This document shows, in pieces, positions 25,778 to 33,411 of a stretch of 64,000 bases of DNA. The position numbers and the translations under genes are program-made. Source of the DNA: Sessilibacter corallicola (GTDB lineage: Bacteria > Pseudomonadota > Gammaproteobacteria > Pseudomonadales > Cellvibrionaceae); the NCBI RefSeq assembly GCF_021290925.1, contig NZ_JAJSLX010000002.1, positions 1,422,235-1,486,234 on the forward strand, written 5' to 3'. Below the pieces are notes generated by a model. That model saw only the letters and a list, made by a program, of their open reading frames with translations. It was not told where the DNA came from and made no database searches. The number at the start of each line of letters is the position of its first letter. Within the stretch, counting starts at the first letter, position 1.

Positions 25778-27371
25778 TTACCCTCGTCCATTGTGGTTTA
25801 GTTTTTCTGGTGGTGATAAGCGATATATTCTTAAATTAATATCCGTCATTTTAGAAAATAACAAGGTCAGCGAATTTCAGATTGATCCTAAGTCGTATCT
25901 ACAATACGGCGATTACAATGACATTGATAATCTTGAGCTTTCTAAGGTTACCTATTTGCTCAATTTGAATGACAAAATTACGGATCTCGTTGATGTTATT
26001 GGAATGTTTCCAAGGCGTTTGTTAGTCCTTTCCGATAGCTATTTTAAGAGTGTGTACTGCTTGATGGAATTGACTTGCAGCTTAATAGTGAGTCAGGGCG
26101 TAGATTTAGCATTTTTAATGCTAGGTTATACAGGTGGTGTAGATGTTTTTAATGATAAAATATCCATAGAATTAGATATGGATGCTACTTCCGAAGAACC
26201 CGTCGTCGGTGAATTTTATTTGGCTGAGTTACTTACTCTAATTTATGAAAAAATTATCGCTCCGTCTTTCTCACCTGCTTTTCATCTTCCGGCGAATACA
26301 GATCCTAAAGCTCAGTTTGACAAATATTTATTTGAAGCAAAGAAACGATTGTTTTTGGTAGGGTCGTATGACGATAAAGAAGAGCAATTATTGGATAAAG
26401 CGATCCAACTTGTTAAATACTCCCAAGCTATTGACGCTGCGGTTTTTTCACAATTAAATGTCCAATATGAGAAGTTTTATAACCGTGCAGTTGATAATTG
26501 GTTAAAAACATCATTGGGTGTGTGGTGCAAAGAAAATTATTTGAATGATGCTAATCAAAATAAAATTTTTTCAGGGTTAGATCTCGTTGAGCTGCGTTCT
26601 TTTATACGTTTTATCGAGCAAACATACGAAGAACCAAAGGGTAAAGAATTTCACGCAAATAAGCGTGATGTTGAATCTATTAAATCGTTATGCGCATTGT
26701 TGTTATTGACAACTATTGATAAATATTGGGCGACCGACATGCGTTTAGCATCTCGGAATGGATTAAGAATAAAGTTAGCTTATTCAAATGGTAATATCGA
26801 AGACAAAATTCTCCTTTGTCAAATTGCAGCTGAAGCCATTGATCATTCTCTTCCAAAGTTGGAATCCGTAACTGAAAAAGGTATTTCGGTGAGTAATTAT
26901 TTTGATATTACTGAACTCCCGAAAGCAAGGGAGGAGATTAAGTCTTCTAATTGGTTTAATAACATACTCTATGAAATAGTAAATCGGTTGATGCCAGGTT
27001 ATTACCGCGACAGTTCGGATTTGGCTCGTCGTATGAATGAAAATAAGGACTATGTCGCGTCTGATATCAGGTCAGAACTGTTTGTTAATGAACAGTATGA
27101 CGATACGGGAAAAATCACCGATTTTAGAATATTAATCAAGCCTGATTTTTTTGCCTCGGGCGACTCTCTCACCGAAGAAGAATGGGAGTCTACTGTTAAG
27201 CAGGTGATGGATGTATTTAATGCGGGAGCTGAGCCTTCAGAGCAAATCAAATTTGGTTTAGTGGTTCTCCACACTATGGAGGGAGGGCATAACGTTCAAC
27301 TGATTTCAACTAATCAGCATCAGATGGTTATTAGAAAACTTGTGCAAAAAGTATTAAAGGTATTTTTATGA
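25761..27371 (+). CDS. TIR-domain protein
   Basis: A 536-residue protein. Residues about 10-150 look like a TIR domain: an initial strand LWFSFSGGDKRY, VTYLLNLN, then RRLLVLSDSYFKSVYCLMEL, where the serine-rich loop and the helix with Glu103 match the usual S-x-x-x-x-S-x-(Y/W)-C-x-x-E site of TIR NADases. Residues about 190-536 are mainly helical and unassigned, possibly a sensor or oligomerisation region. ATG 25761 has GAGGG upstream and is preferred over an in-frame TTG at 25740. The stop overlaps the next start (ATGA). Bacterial TIR effectors cleave NAD+ or make cyclic ADP-ribose variants; that activity here is inference. Confidence 0.72.
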   Translation: MTLKSDYPRPLWFSFSGGDKRYILKLISVILENNKVSEFQIDPKSYLQYGDYNDIDNLELSKVTYLLNLNDKITDLVDVIGMFPRRLLVLSDSYFKSVYCLMELTCSLIVSQGVDLAFLMLGYTGGVDVFNDKISIELDMDATSEEPVVGEFYLAELLTLIYEKIIAPSFSPAFHLPANTDPKAQFDKYLFEAKKRLFLVGSYDDKEEQLLDKAIQLVKYSQAIDAAVFSQLNVQYEKFYNRAVDNWLKTSLGVWCKENYLNDANQNKIFSGLDLVELRSFIRFIEQTYEEPKGKEFHANKRDVESIKSLCALLLLTTIDKYWATDMRLASRNGLRIKLAYSNGNIEDKILLCQIAAEAIDHSLPKLESVTEKGISVSNYFDITELPKAREEIKSSNWFNNILYEIVNRLMPGYYRDSSDLARRMNENKDYVASDIRSELFVNEQYDDTGKITDFRILIKPDFFASGDSLTEEEWESTVKQVMDVFNAGAEPSEQIKFGLVVLHTMEGGHNVQLISTNQHQMVIRKLVQKVLKVFL

Positions 27372-28303
27372 GTGAGTATCAAGAGGCTTCAAAAACATTA
27401 TTTACTCAAAAATCAGAAAATATTAGTTTTCATAGAGAAGATATTGAGCATGGTAGCTATCATCTGACTGATCAACACATTGGTGCCATCCAAGCAGCAT
27501 TTCTTTCCAATCGTCCACTTCTAGTCCGTGGCGACCCCGGCCTTGGCAAAAGCCAACTAGCCTATGCCATTGCCTCTATTCTTGATTGGGGGGTGGTAAA
27601 AGCGGTGGTGCAATACAACACTTCGGTAGAAGGCTTGTTGTATGACGTAGACCATATCGAGCGTTTGCATTTCGCGAATTTGCGAACACAAAGCAAGCAA
27701 AATTTATCCGTTAATCGTTTTTTAAAGCCCGGAAAAATTTGGCAGGCGATTGCGCCAAATTCGCTGGACAAGTTGGCGGCCGAAGTTGATGGTGATATTA
27801 AACCACCACACGAGAAAGGTGGGACAGTGTTGTTAATCGATGAAATCGACAAAGCAGATTCTTCGTTACCCAATGCCTTACTAGATGTACTGGATACCGG
27901 CGAAATCAGCTGTCCGTATATAAATTTTCCGATTAAAGCGAGTCAAGAACAACACCCATACATGGTGGTGGTAACCTCTAACGAAGAACGTTTACTGCCT
28001 ATGGCGTTTATTCGCCGCTGTGCGATTTTAGATTTAACCTTAGATAACAAAGAGCAATTAATTGCCATTTATAACGCTCATCAATCCAACGATGAAAAAT
28101 TGGCTGAATTATCTGACGATATAGTAAAGCAGGTCGCTGATTTTATTTTTGAGCAGCGCAAACACGCGAAAGATTATAAACCAGGTACTTCGGAATTTTT
28201 AGATACCTTGCGCGCGTTAAGCCAGTTTGCAGAAAAAGAACGAGCGATGAAACTCAAAACCCTAAAGCAGCATTTGATCACAAAAACACAACAGCGTAAT
28301 TAA
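27368..28303 (+). CDS. MoxR-type AAA+ ATPase
   Basis: A 311-residue ATPase. Walker A is GDPGLGKS (55-62), Walker B LLIDEID (155-161), sensor 1 VVTSNEE (201-207), and the arginine finger is in FIRRCAILDL (216-217). The GEISCPY insert and overall length fit MoxR-like helix-2-insert AAA+ chaperones, which typically work with vWA-domain partners. Here the next gene, 15 bases downstream, carries a vWA-like region. The four-base overlap with the TIR gene ties it into the same operon. It probably acts as the NTP-dependent switch that remodels or licenses the effectors. Confidence 0.87.
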   Translation: MSEYQEASKTLFTQKSENISFHREDIEHGSYHLTDQHIGAIQAAFLSNRPLLVRGDPGLGKSQLAYAIASILDWGVVKAVVQYNTSVEGLLYDVDHIERLHFANLRTQSKQNLSVNRFLKPGKIWQAIAPNSLDKLAAEVDGDIKPPHEKGGTVLLIDEIDKADSSLPNALLDVLDTGEISCPYINFPIKASQEQHPYMVVVTSNEERLLPMAFIRRCAILDLTLDNKEQLIAIYNAHQSNDEKLAELSDDIVKQVADFIFEQRKHAKDYKPGTSEFLDTLRALSQFAEKERAMKLKTLKQHLITKTQQRN

Positions 28304-28318
28304 CCCCAAGGAACCGCT

Positions 28319-31282
28319 ATGACAGATTACGCTGCTGTATTGGAATTGATTAACCAGGTTGGCGAAGACCACTCCCAATTGCCGTTTATGCTTAAAGCGC
28401 TTGGAGTCGAAAAGCCCGACGAATTCATCGCTAATATAAAATCCAAACAGGATATTATACCACCCCCTGAATTTGCACCCAAAATACAAGAAGCCCTGGT
28501 TGATCAAGAACAGACGAGCTACTTAGTAGAGGAGAGCGGCGAAGCGCAAGATCGTGAAAAGCCGCCATGGAGTTTTCCCATTGTGGTGGTGGAATCCTAT
28601 GAGTTGCATGATGTTGAAGACCAAACCCAACAGGAAAAGCCGGAACATGAAATCAAACCCTTGGATAACGAGCCAGTCTCTACCGACGAATTACTCCAGC
28701 AAGATGCCCGCAACACACCCAGTCTTTGGTCAAAGCAGGCCGTAAAAAATGGCTTACACCAGTTTTTAGAGCACGTACAAAACCATCAACAGTTGGATAT
28801 TCCCAAGCTTGCTGTGCAAATGGCACAAAAGCAGCCGATAGGTGAGCTGCCGTTTCTACAAACTCATAAATTACCGGCAGAGCTTTGGCTATACGTTGAT
28901 AAAACCCACAGTGGTTATTGTTTTCACGATACCTATGTAGAATTGTATAGAAACTTGCAAACCTACGTTGGCCCATTAGGTATTGCGCAAACGGTTGAAT
29001 TGTTACCGAATTCCAAACATAGAATGGTATCTGCCAAGCAGGTTAATCAGTGCCATTGGCGTAAATCCGCCAAGTTTGATGAATACTTTGAATACATCAC
29101 CGAATACAGCGAGCTGCCGATGCCTGAATCGGGTAGCTCTGTGATTATTTGCGCGCCTAAAAAAGTATTAGTCGAAACCGCTGCAAATTTTTGGAATGAG
29201 TTTAGCCAAAAGTTACACCAACAACGCATTACCGTTTTATTCGTTCCTTTAAGTTTTACCCAAGCCAACACGAATCTATCGACAATAGCCGCTTTATCGA
29301 TAGAAAACGAAAACCAACAAAAAGAATTTTTATGGGCAGCATTAAGTCTTATTCCGCATCGCTTGAGTTTGGCAATCATTCGCAATTTACGCACTGAGTT
29401 TACTCAACTAGGTCCTGATTTCGAATTGGAAATAATAAACCACACCAATGTAAATTGGTGGCATAGCCAAAATGTAGGCTGTTGGTTTGAAGGTGTAGTA
29501 GATTATCAAGAACAAATCAATCAATGTTTTAATGAGTTTGCAACGCTAAACAGTAAATACTCAAATGGAGTTGAGTTGCTTAATACGGTTTGCCAAACGA
29601 TAGAAAGCAACATTCCAAAAAAGTTAACCTCGTTTATTATTGAATTTAAAGTATTGGTATTACTGCACGCTCAAGATTTACTGACAGACCATAAAAAACA
29701 AACCCTTGAGAGTGAGGTGACCACTTATTACCAACAATCAATAGCATCTATTGAAAAAGCCCAAGCAGAAGCTGAAACTCAAAACAATAATAAAAATATT
29801 ATCGACGAAACCCAATTTTGGTTAAGCCAAGCCTTACGGTTAAATATTGCGGATTTTGATAGTGCTGTTATTCCTGATGCCTTAAAAACCGTGGTTACCT
29901 CTGCCAAACACCATTGGCAACAGGCCACACAACAACAGGTGCCGGAAATTCCGGTATTAGATGACGACTATTATCGGCGCTTAAATAAAGACGTCATTAA
30001 CAACAACCAAGGCGGCGCCTTGGTGCTTGCCAAACAATCAACAATACTGCCCAAAACTACAGAAAATTCACACCCAACCGTTACGTTAGAAATTATTAGC
30101 CAGCAAGAGCTAGATGCAAACCCCACAATCAACACTCAGGTTATTGCCAATGTAAAAAATACCAATATTTATTCAGGGTCTGTTTCAAACATTAACGGTA
30201 AACAGCAAATAAAACTTGCCGTGGGATCAACGCACACACTTAAAACCTTAAAAGAAACCATTACGCTTAAAACCTATAATTCCAATGATTTTTACTGGGC
30301 AAAATCGATACAACAAACACCACAGGGTGTAAAAGCTACCGCAGAACAGTTTGAAATACAGTGGCGAAATCCAAATCCGAGTGACGGTCTATTGCTAAGA
30401 GATTTATTTGAGGTGATTGTTTACGATAACGCCCCCCAATGGCTAAATGATTTTCCGCCACAACTAGATAAATATGGAGTCTTTAGCAAAATTACCGTCG
30501 GAAATGTGTCTTTTAAAATGCGGTATATTCCGCCGGGTAGTTTTTTAATGGGATCTCCAGAAGATGAATCTGAGCGACACGAGAGTGAACACCAGCATCC
30601 GGTCCACTTAACATCAGGGTTTTGGTTGGCAGAAACTACCGTGACTCAATTGTTATGGTTGGTGATCATGGGAAAAATTAAAAGTAGTTATATTCCTCCA
30701 AATGTGAATGAAAATGCTGATGATAGTGAAAATCTTAGCCTCATTGAGGAGGCTAATTTACCAATTGATTCCATTAATTGGAACGACTGCAACTCATTTT
30801 TTAAAAAGCTAAAAAAATTTATTTCAGGTGCAAATTTAACTTTTCCTACAGAAGCTCAATGGGAGTACGCTTGTCGAGCTGGTACTAAGTCGGCTTTCTA
30901 TTTTGGTGGCAACATTACCGCTACTCAATTTAATTATAATGGGGCTTTTCCTTATACAGGTTTTAGAGTCGAAAAACATATGGGTAAGATCGCTCAAGTT
31001 TTGCAATTTGCCCCTAATGATTGGGGTTTATTTCAAATGCATGGCAATTTGAATGAGTGGTGTTTAGATGGATTTCGAAAATACCCAGAAGTAGAGGAGG
31101 GTATTATAAAAAATCCATTAGGTGGTTTTGACAATAAACAGGCTATTTTGAGAGGTGGGCACTGGAGAGCCCCAGCAGGTGAGTGTCGTTCGGCTAGTCG
31201 AGGGGGACTTGATCATGATAGTAGCTACGATGGTATTGGAGTTCGTCTTTGTATCCCAATTACAGATCATTCAGAGAATTAG
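28319..31282 (+). CDS. Large vWA-like (SAV_2336-type) protein with C-terminal FGE-fold domain
   Basis: A 987-residue multidomain protein. The first 45 residues form a small helical domain that could be an adaptor, followed by an acidic linker. Residues about 140-400 recall the SAV_2336-type vWA-like region (QLDIPKLAVQMA..., LPAELWLYVDKTHSGYCFHD, where the metal-site motif is degenerate, then IICAPKKVLVETAANFWNEF). Residues about 400-700 are helical and then beta-rich. Residues about 720-985 are a formylglycine-generating-enzyme (FGE/SUMF1) fold: MRYIPPGSFLMGSP, LTFPTEAQWEYACRAGT, MHGNLNEWCLDG, ILRGGHW...IGVRLC. The catalytic cysteine pair of true FGE is not present, so this is probably a C-type-lectin-like binding module. 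Confidence 0.7.
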   Translation: MTDYAAVLELINQVGEDHSQLPFMLKALGVEKPDEFIANIKSKQDIIPPPEFAPKIQEALVDQEQTSYLVEESGEAQDREKPPWSFPIVVVESYELHDVEDQTQQEKPEHEIKPLDNEPVSTDELLQQDARNTPSLWSKQAVKNGLHQFLEHVQNHQQLDIPKLAVQMAQKQPIGELPFLQTHKLPAELWLYVDKTHSGYCFHDTYVELYRNLQTYVGPLGIAQTVELLPNSKHRMVSAKQVNQCHWRKSAKFDEYFEYITEYSELPMPESGSSVIICAPKKVLVETAANFWNEFSQKLHQQRITVLFVPLSFTQANTNLSTIAALSIENENQQKEFLWAALSLIPHRLSLAIIRNLRTEFTQLGPDFELEIINHTNVNWWHSQNVGCWFEGVVDYQEQINQCFNEFATLNSKYSNGVELLNTVCQTIESNIPKKLTSFIIEFKVLVLLHAQDLLTDHKKQTLESEVTTYYQQSIASIEKAQAEAETQNNNKNIIDETQFWLSQALRLNIADFDSAVIPDALKTVVTSAKHHWQQATQQQVPEIPVLDDDYYRRLNKDVINNNQGGALVLAKQSTILPKTTENSHPTVTLEIISQQELDANPTINTQVIANVKNTNIYSGSVSNINGKQQIKLAVGSTHTLKTLKETITLKTYNSNDFYWAKSIQQTPQGVKATAEQFEIQWRNPNPSDGLLLRDLFEVIVYDNAPQWLNDFPPQLDKYGVFSKITVGNVSFKMRYIPPGSFLMGSPEDESERHESEHQHPVHLTSGFWLAETTVTQLLWLVIMGKIKSSYIPPNVNENADDSENLSLIEEANLPIDSINWNDCNSFFKKLKKFISGANLTFPTEAQWEYACRAGTKSAFYFGGNITATQFNYNGAFPYTGFRVEKHMGKIAQVLQFAPNDWGLFQMHGNLNEWCLDGFRKYPEVEEGIIKNPLGGFDNKQAILRGGHWRAPAGECRSASRGGLDHDSSYDGIGVRLCIPITDHSEN

Positions 31283-31407
31283 TAAGCATTTAAAATGAGA
31301 AATGGTGTCCAGCATGTAAACTTGGTTTAGTTCAATCTATGATAAGGTTCAATTTGTGTTTTTCGAATTAAATTTGGATAGTGTTAAAATCAATAGAAAG
31401 GTTTCAT

Positions 31408-31887
31408 ATGATCACTTTAGAAGATATTTTGATTAGTAAAGGTGAGGTGGAAAAAATATTTCGGGGTACAACTACTCTGTATTTCTGGCGGGGTTTGAAT
31501 TTGGCTGATGATCGAGCTAACCCTTTATATCCAGATTTAGAGCAGCGTCAATTGCCTTCAGGTTCAATTCGTGATCCGGATGTAAATCGTAAAGAAATAA
31601 ACGGTATTTGGTATGTAAAGGCAGAGCTAGGGAAGGGTACATCAATTGTTGATAAGGAAGGTATCTTTGGGTACAAAAACTGGGATTACCTCGTAATTCC
31701 AGCAGGAACCGTTATCCCTAAGGAAATTATTATTACAAAAGATCACTACATGCAGCGAAAAAAGTGTTGGCATTATTCCATTTCACCTAATTATGATATG
31801 CCGGAAGTAAAATATTTGCGTGCACTTGATGTGCTAGCTCATAATGCGGGAATTAAAGTAAAGGAAAGAAAAAATGGTAACCATTGA
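31408..31887 (+). CDS. Tse2-like ADP-ribosyltransferase toxin
   Basis: At 159 residues it is nearly the length of Pseudomonas Tse2 (158, from memory). Shared features in order: an N-terminal LYFWRG strand (about 24-29), GKGTSIVDKEGIF (75-87, compare GGTSVFDRAGVL), VIPAGTVIPKEIII (96-109, compare VIPDGTDIPPDLKV) and DHYMQRKKCWHYSISP (112-127, compare DSYNKRLQATHYTIMP). Tse2 is a cytoplasm-acting toxin with an ART-like fold, first known as a type VI secretion effector. ATG 31408 has GAAAGG ahead; an in-frame GTG at 31381 is less likely. It overlaps the next small gene by 14 bases, as expected for a toxin/antitoxin pair. No secretion genes are nearby. Confidence 0.8.
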   Translation: MITLEDILISKGEVEKIFRGTTTLYFWRGLNLADDRANPLYPDLEQRQLPSGSIRDPDVNRKEINGIWYVKAELGKGTSIVDKEGIFGYKNWDYLVIPAGTVIPKEIIITKDHYMQRKKCWHYSISPNYDMPEVKYLRALDVLAHNAGIKVKERKNGNH

Positions 31888-32110
31888 TTCAGGGCAATTA
31901 ACGTTGTGTTTACAAGCGCTAGAAAGAGCCATTGAATATAACGAGTTTTTATCGCAGTCTGAAACAGTCGATAAAGACGATTACGAAGAAATTAATTATC
32001 GGTATGAGCTAGCGATAAATCAATTAGCTAAAAAGTACAAAGAAGCGTGTAAATTAGATAGCAGCTTACTACCTTTAGAAAAAATTATTAATTATAAAAT
32101 TGTTGATTAA
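31874..32110 (+). CDS. Tsi2-like immunity/antitoxin protein
   Basis: A 78-residue helical protein (Tsi2 has 77, from memory). The C-terminal half, YELAINQLAKKYKEACKLDSSLLPLEKII, lines up with the remembered Tsi2 pattern YDLAADDLKNAYEQAL...LPPYDRLI, and the acidic mid-region (ETVDKDDYEEIN) resembles the Tsi2 surface that contacts the toxin. AAGGA stands seven to eight bases before the ATG. The overlap with the toxin gene implies co-translation. It should neutralise the Tse2-like protein by binding. It ends 24 bases before the second FGE gene. Confidence 0.72.
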   Translation: MVTIDSGQLTLCLQALERAIEYNEFLSQSETVDKDDYEEINYRYELAINQLAKKYKEACKLDSSLLPLEKIINYKIVD

Positions 32111-32134
32111 TACATTGTTTAATCTTTAAAAACT

Positions 32135-33073
32135 ATGACCATAAACCAATACGAATTCAGCCAAAACCCACTCGATCTAACCACCTTCGATACCCGAAAG
32201 CGCTGGCAATTACGGCCACCACCGCAATTTCCAGCACCTTGGGCGGTGGAGTGGGGCACAGATGTATACGGTTTATGGCAAACCTTTGCGGTAAAAGGTA
32301 TTCCTTTAAAAATGCGCTACATTCCGCCAGGGCAATTTTTAATGGGCTCGCCAGAAAATGAGCCAGAAAGAGCAGATAACGAACGCCAACACCCTGTAGA
32401 AATCACCCAAGGCTTGTGGCTCGCAGAAACGACAGTAACCCAAGCCTTATGGAGGGCAGTGATGGGAGAGAATCCTAGCTATTTTAACCCAGAAGTAAAT
32501 GAGAAAGTTAACGATACTTCCGAAGAAGAATTATCGGTAGAACAGGTGAGTTGGTATGATTGCCAACAATTTTTTAAGCAATTAAATCAATTAATACCCT
32601 CATTAGAGTTAACTTTTCCTACCGAAGCCCAATGGGAATACGCCTGTCGTGCAGGCAGCCTTACACCGTTTAATACCGGGGAAAATATCACCACTGAGCA
32701 AGCAAATTTTAATGGTGACTCATCCTACGCAAATTTCCCTAAAGGAGAGAAAAGGGGCAGCACTATTCCGGTAAAAAGTTTTCAAGCGAATACTTGGGGT
32801 TTGTACCAAATGCATGGCAATGTGTGGGAATGGTGTTTGGATTACAAGCGTGAATACCCTAAAAATTCCAAAACTCTTAAACTAGACCCAACTGGCCCAT
32901 TGGAGCATGAGCTTGCAGCGCTGCACGGTGGCTGCTGGATCTACGACGCCGGGCTCTGCCGGTCGGCTTTCCGCTACGCCTTCGCCCGCGATGCCCGCAG
33001 CCGCATCATCGGCGTGCGCCCCTGTTCCACCACTGGCCAGCAGGGGCAGCCAGAGGCTGCCCGCGAGCGGTAG
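32135..33073 (+). CDS. FGE-fold (C-type-lectin-like) protein with a DGR-type variable C-terminus
   Basis: A 312-residue stand-alone FGE/SUMF1-fold protein, paralogous to the C-terminal domain of the 28319 protein: shared MRYIPPG-FLMGSPE, LWLAETTVTQ-LW, LTFPTEAQWEYACRAG, NTWGLYQMHGNVWEWCLD. The last 55 codons (32909 on) switch abruptly to GC-rich, C-ending codons and encode the segment GGCW...AG-CRSA-R...IGVR that in FGE-type DGR targets is the diversified ligand-binding face. The two cysteines in that segment are not spaced as in catalytic FGE, so binding rather than catalysis is likely. There is no signal peptide, so it is cytoplasmic. The ribosome binding site is weak; translation may be coupled to the Tsi2-like gene. 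Confidence 0.85.
   Translation: MTINQYEFSQNPLDLTTFDTRKRWQLRPPPQFPAPWAVEWGTDVYGLWQTFAVKGIPLKMRYIPPGQFLMGSPENEPERADNERQHPVEITQGLWLAETTVTQALWRAVMGENPSYFNPEVNEKVNDTSEEELSVEQVSWYDCQQFFKQLNQLIPSLELTFPTEAQWEYACRAGSLTPFNTGENITTEQANFNGDSSYANFPKGEKRGSTIPVKSFQANTWGLYQMHGNVWEWCLDYKREYPKNSKTLKLDPTGPLEHELAALHGGCWIYDAGLCRSAFRYAFARDARSRIIGVRPCSTTGQQGQPEAARER
32909..33073 (+). other. Putative DGR variable region (VR)
   Basis: GC content jumps from the local AT-rich background to roughly two thirds or more. In the 29 codons 32939-33025, 22 end in C, many being ATC, TAC, GAC, CTC, TTC, GCC, CGC or AGC at hypervariable FGE positions, as expected when AAC codons of a template are mutagenised at A. Only about eight A remain in the core of about 95 bases. 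The constant framework GG-x-W, CRSA, IGVR is preserved. The 3' constant part (about 33010-33073) would serve as the initiation-of-mutagenic-homing end. Confidence 0.75.
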
Positions 33074-33077
33074 GCTT

Positions 33078-33113
33078 GCACCCAGCGGGCTGGGTGCTGC
33101 ACCGCGAGCCCGC
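33078..33113 (+). other. Hairpin pair after the variable region
   Basis: GCACCCAG-CGGG-CTGGGTGC (33078-33097) is a perfect 8-bp stem with a 4-base loop starting five bases after the stop codon. This is the size and place of the cruciform hairpin needed for efficient retrohoming in the Bordetella phage DGR. An overlapping alternative, GCGGGCT (33085-33091) with AGCCCGC (33107-33113), followed by TTTTATTTT, could also act as the transcription terminator. Confidence 0.65.
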
Positions 33114-33411
33114 TTTTATTTTCTGTTTCTTATTTAATTGGGCCACTTAATTACATTTAGTGTTTTGCCAATTTTTGTTTATTAAAATCGTTAATTGAAT
33201 CAACCTTTAGCGTTTACCCAAGCTGTCATTATTTATCAAAATTTTTACTCAAAACTGATATAACGGGTATGTATTTTGATGTTCTCTTTTGTGTTTTACT
33301 GGGCGCTTCTATACTCCGTATTCTCGGATACTAAATAACGTATTGTTATTGTGATGTAACTATTTTTATAGGAATTTCTGTCGTCCATAATTAATACAAG
33401 GAGTCTTACCG

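Noticed and set aside
28319-31282. Catalytic formylglycine-generating enzyme / sulfatase activator
   Set aside because: The active-site cysteine pair is not present at the expected spacing and no sulfatase gene is nearby.
30970-31282. DGR template repeat or second variable region in the fused FGE domain
   Set aside because: Framework codons differ from the GC-rich variable region at DNA level and no A-rich pattern is seen.
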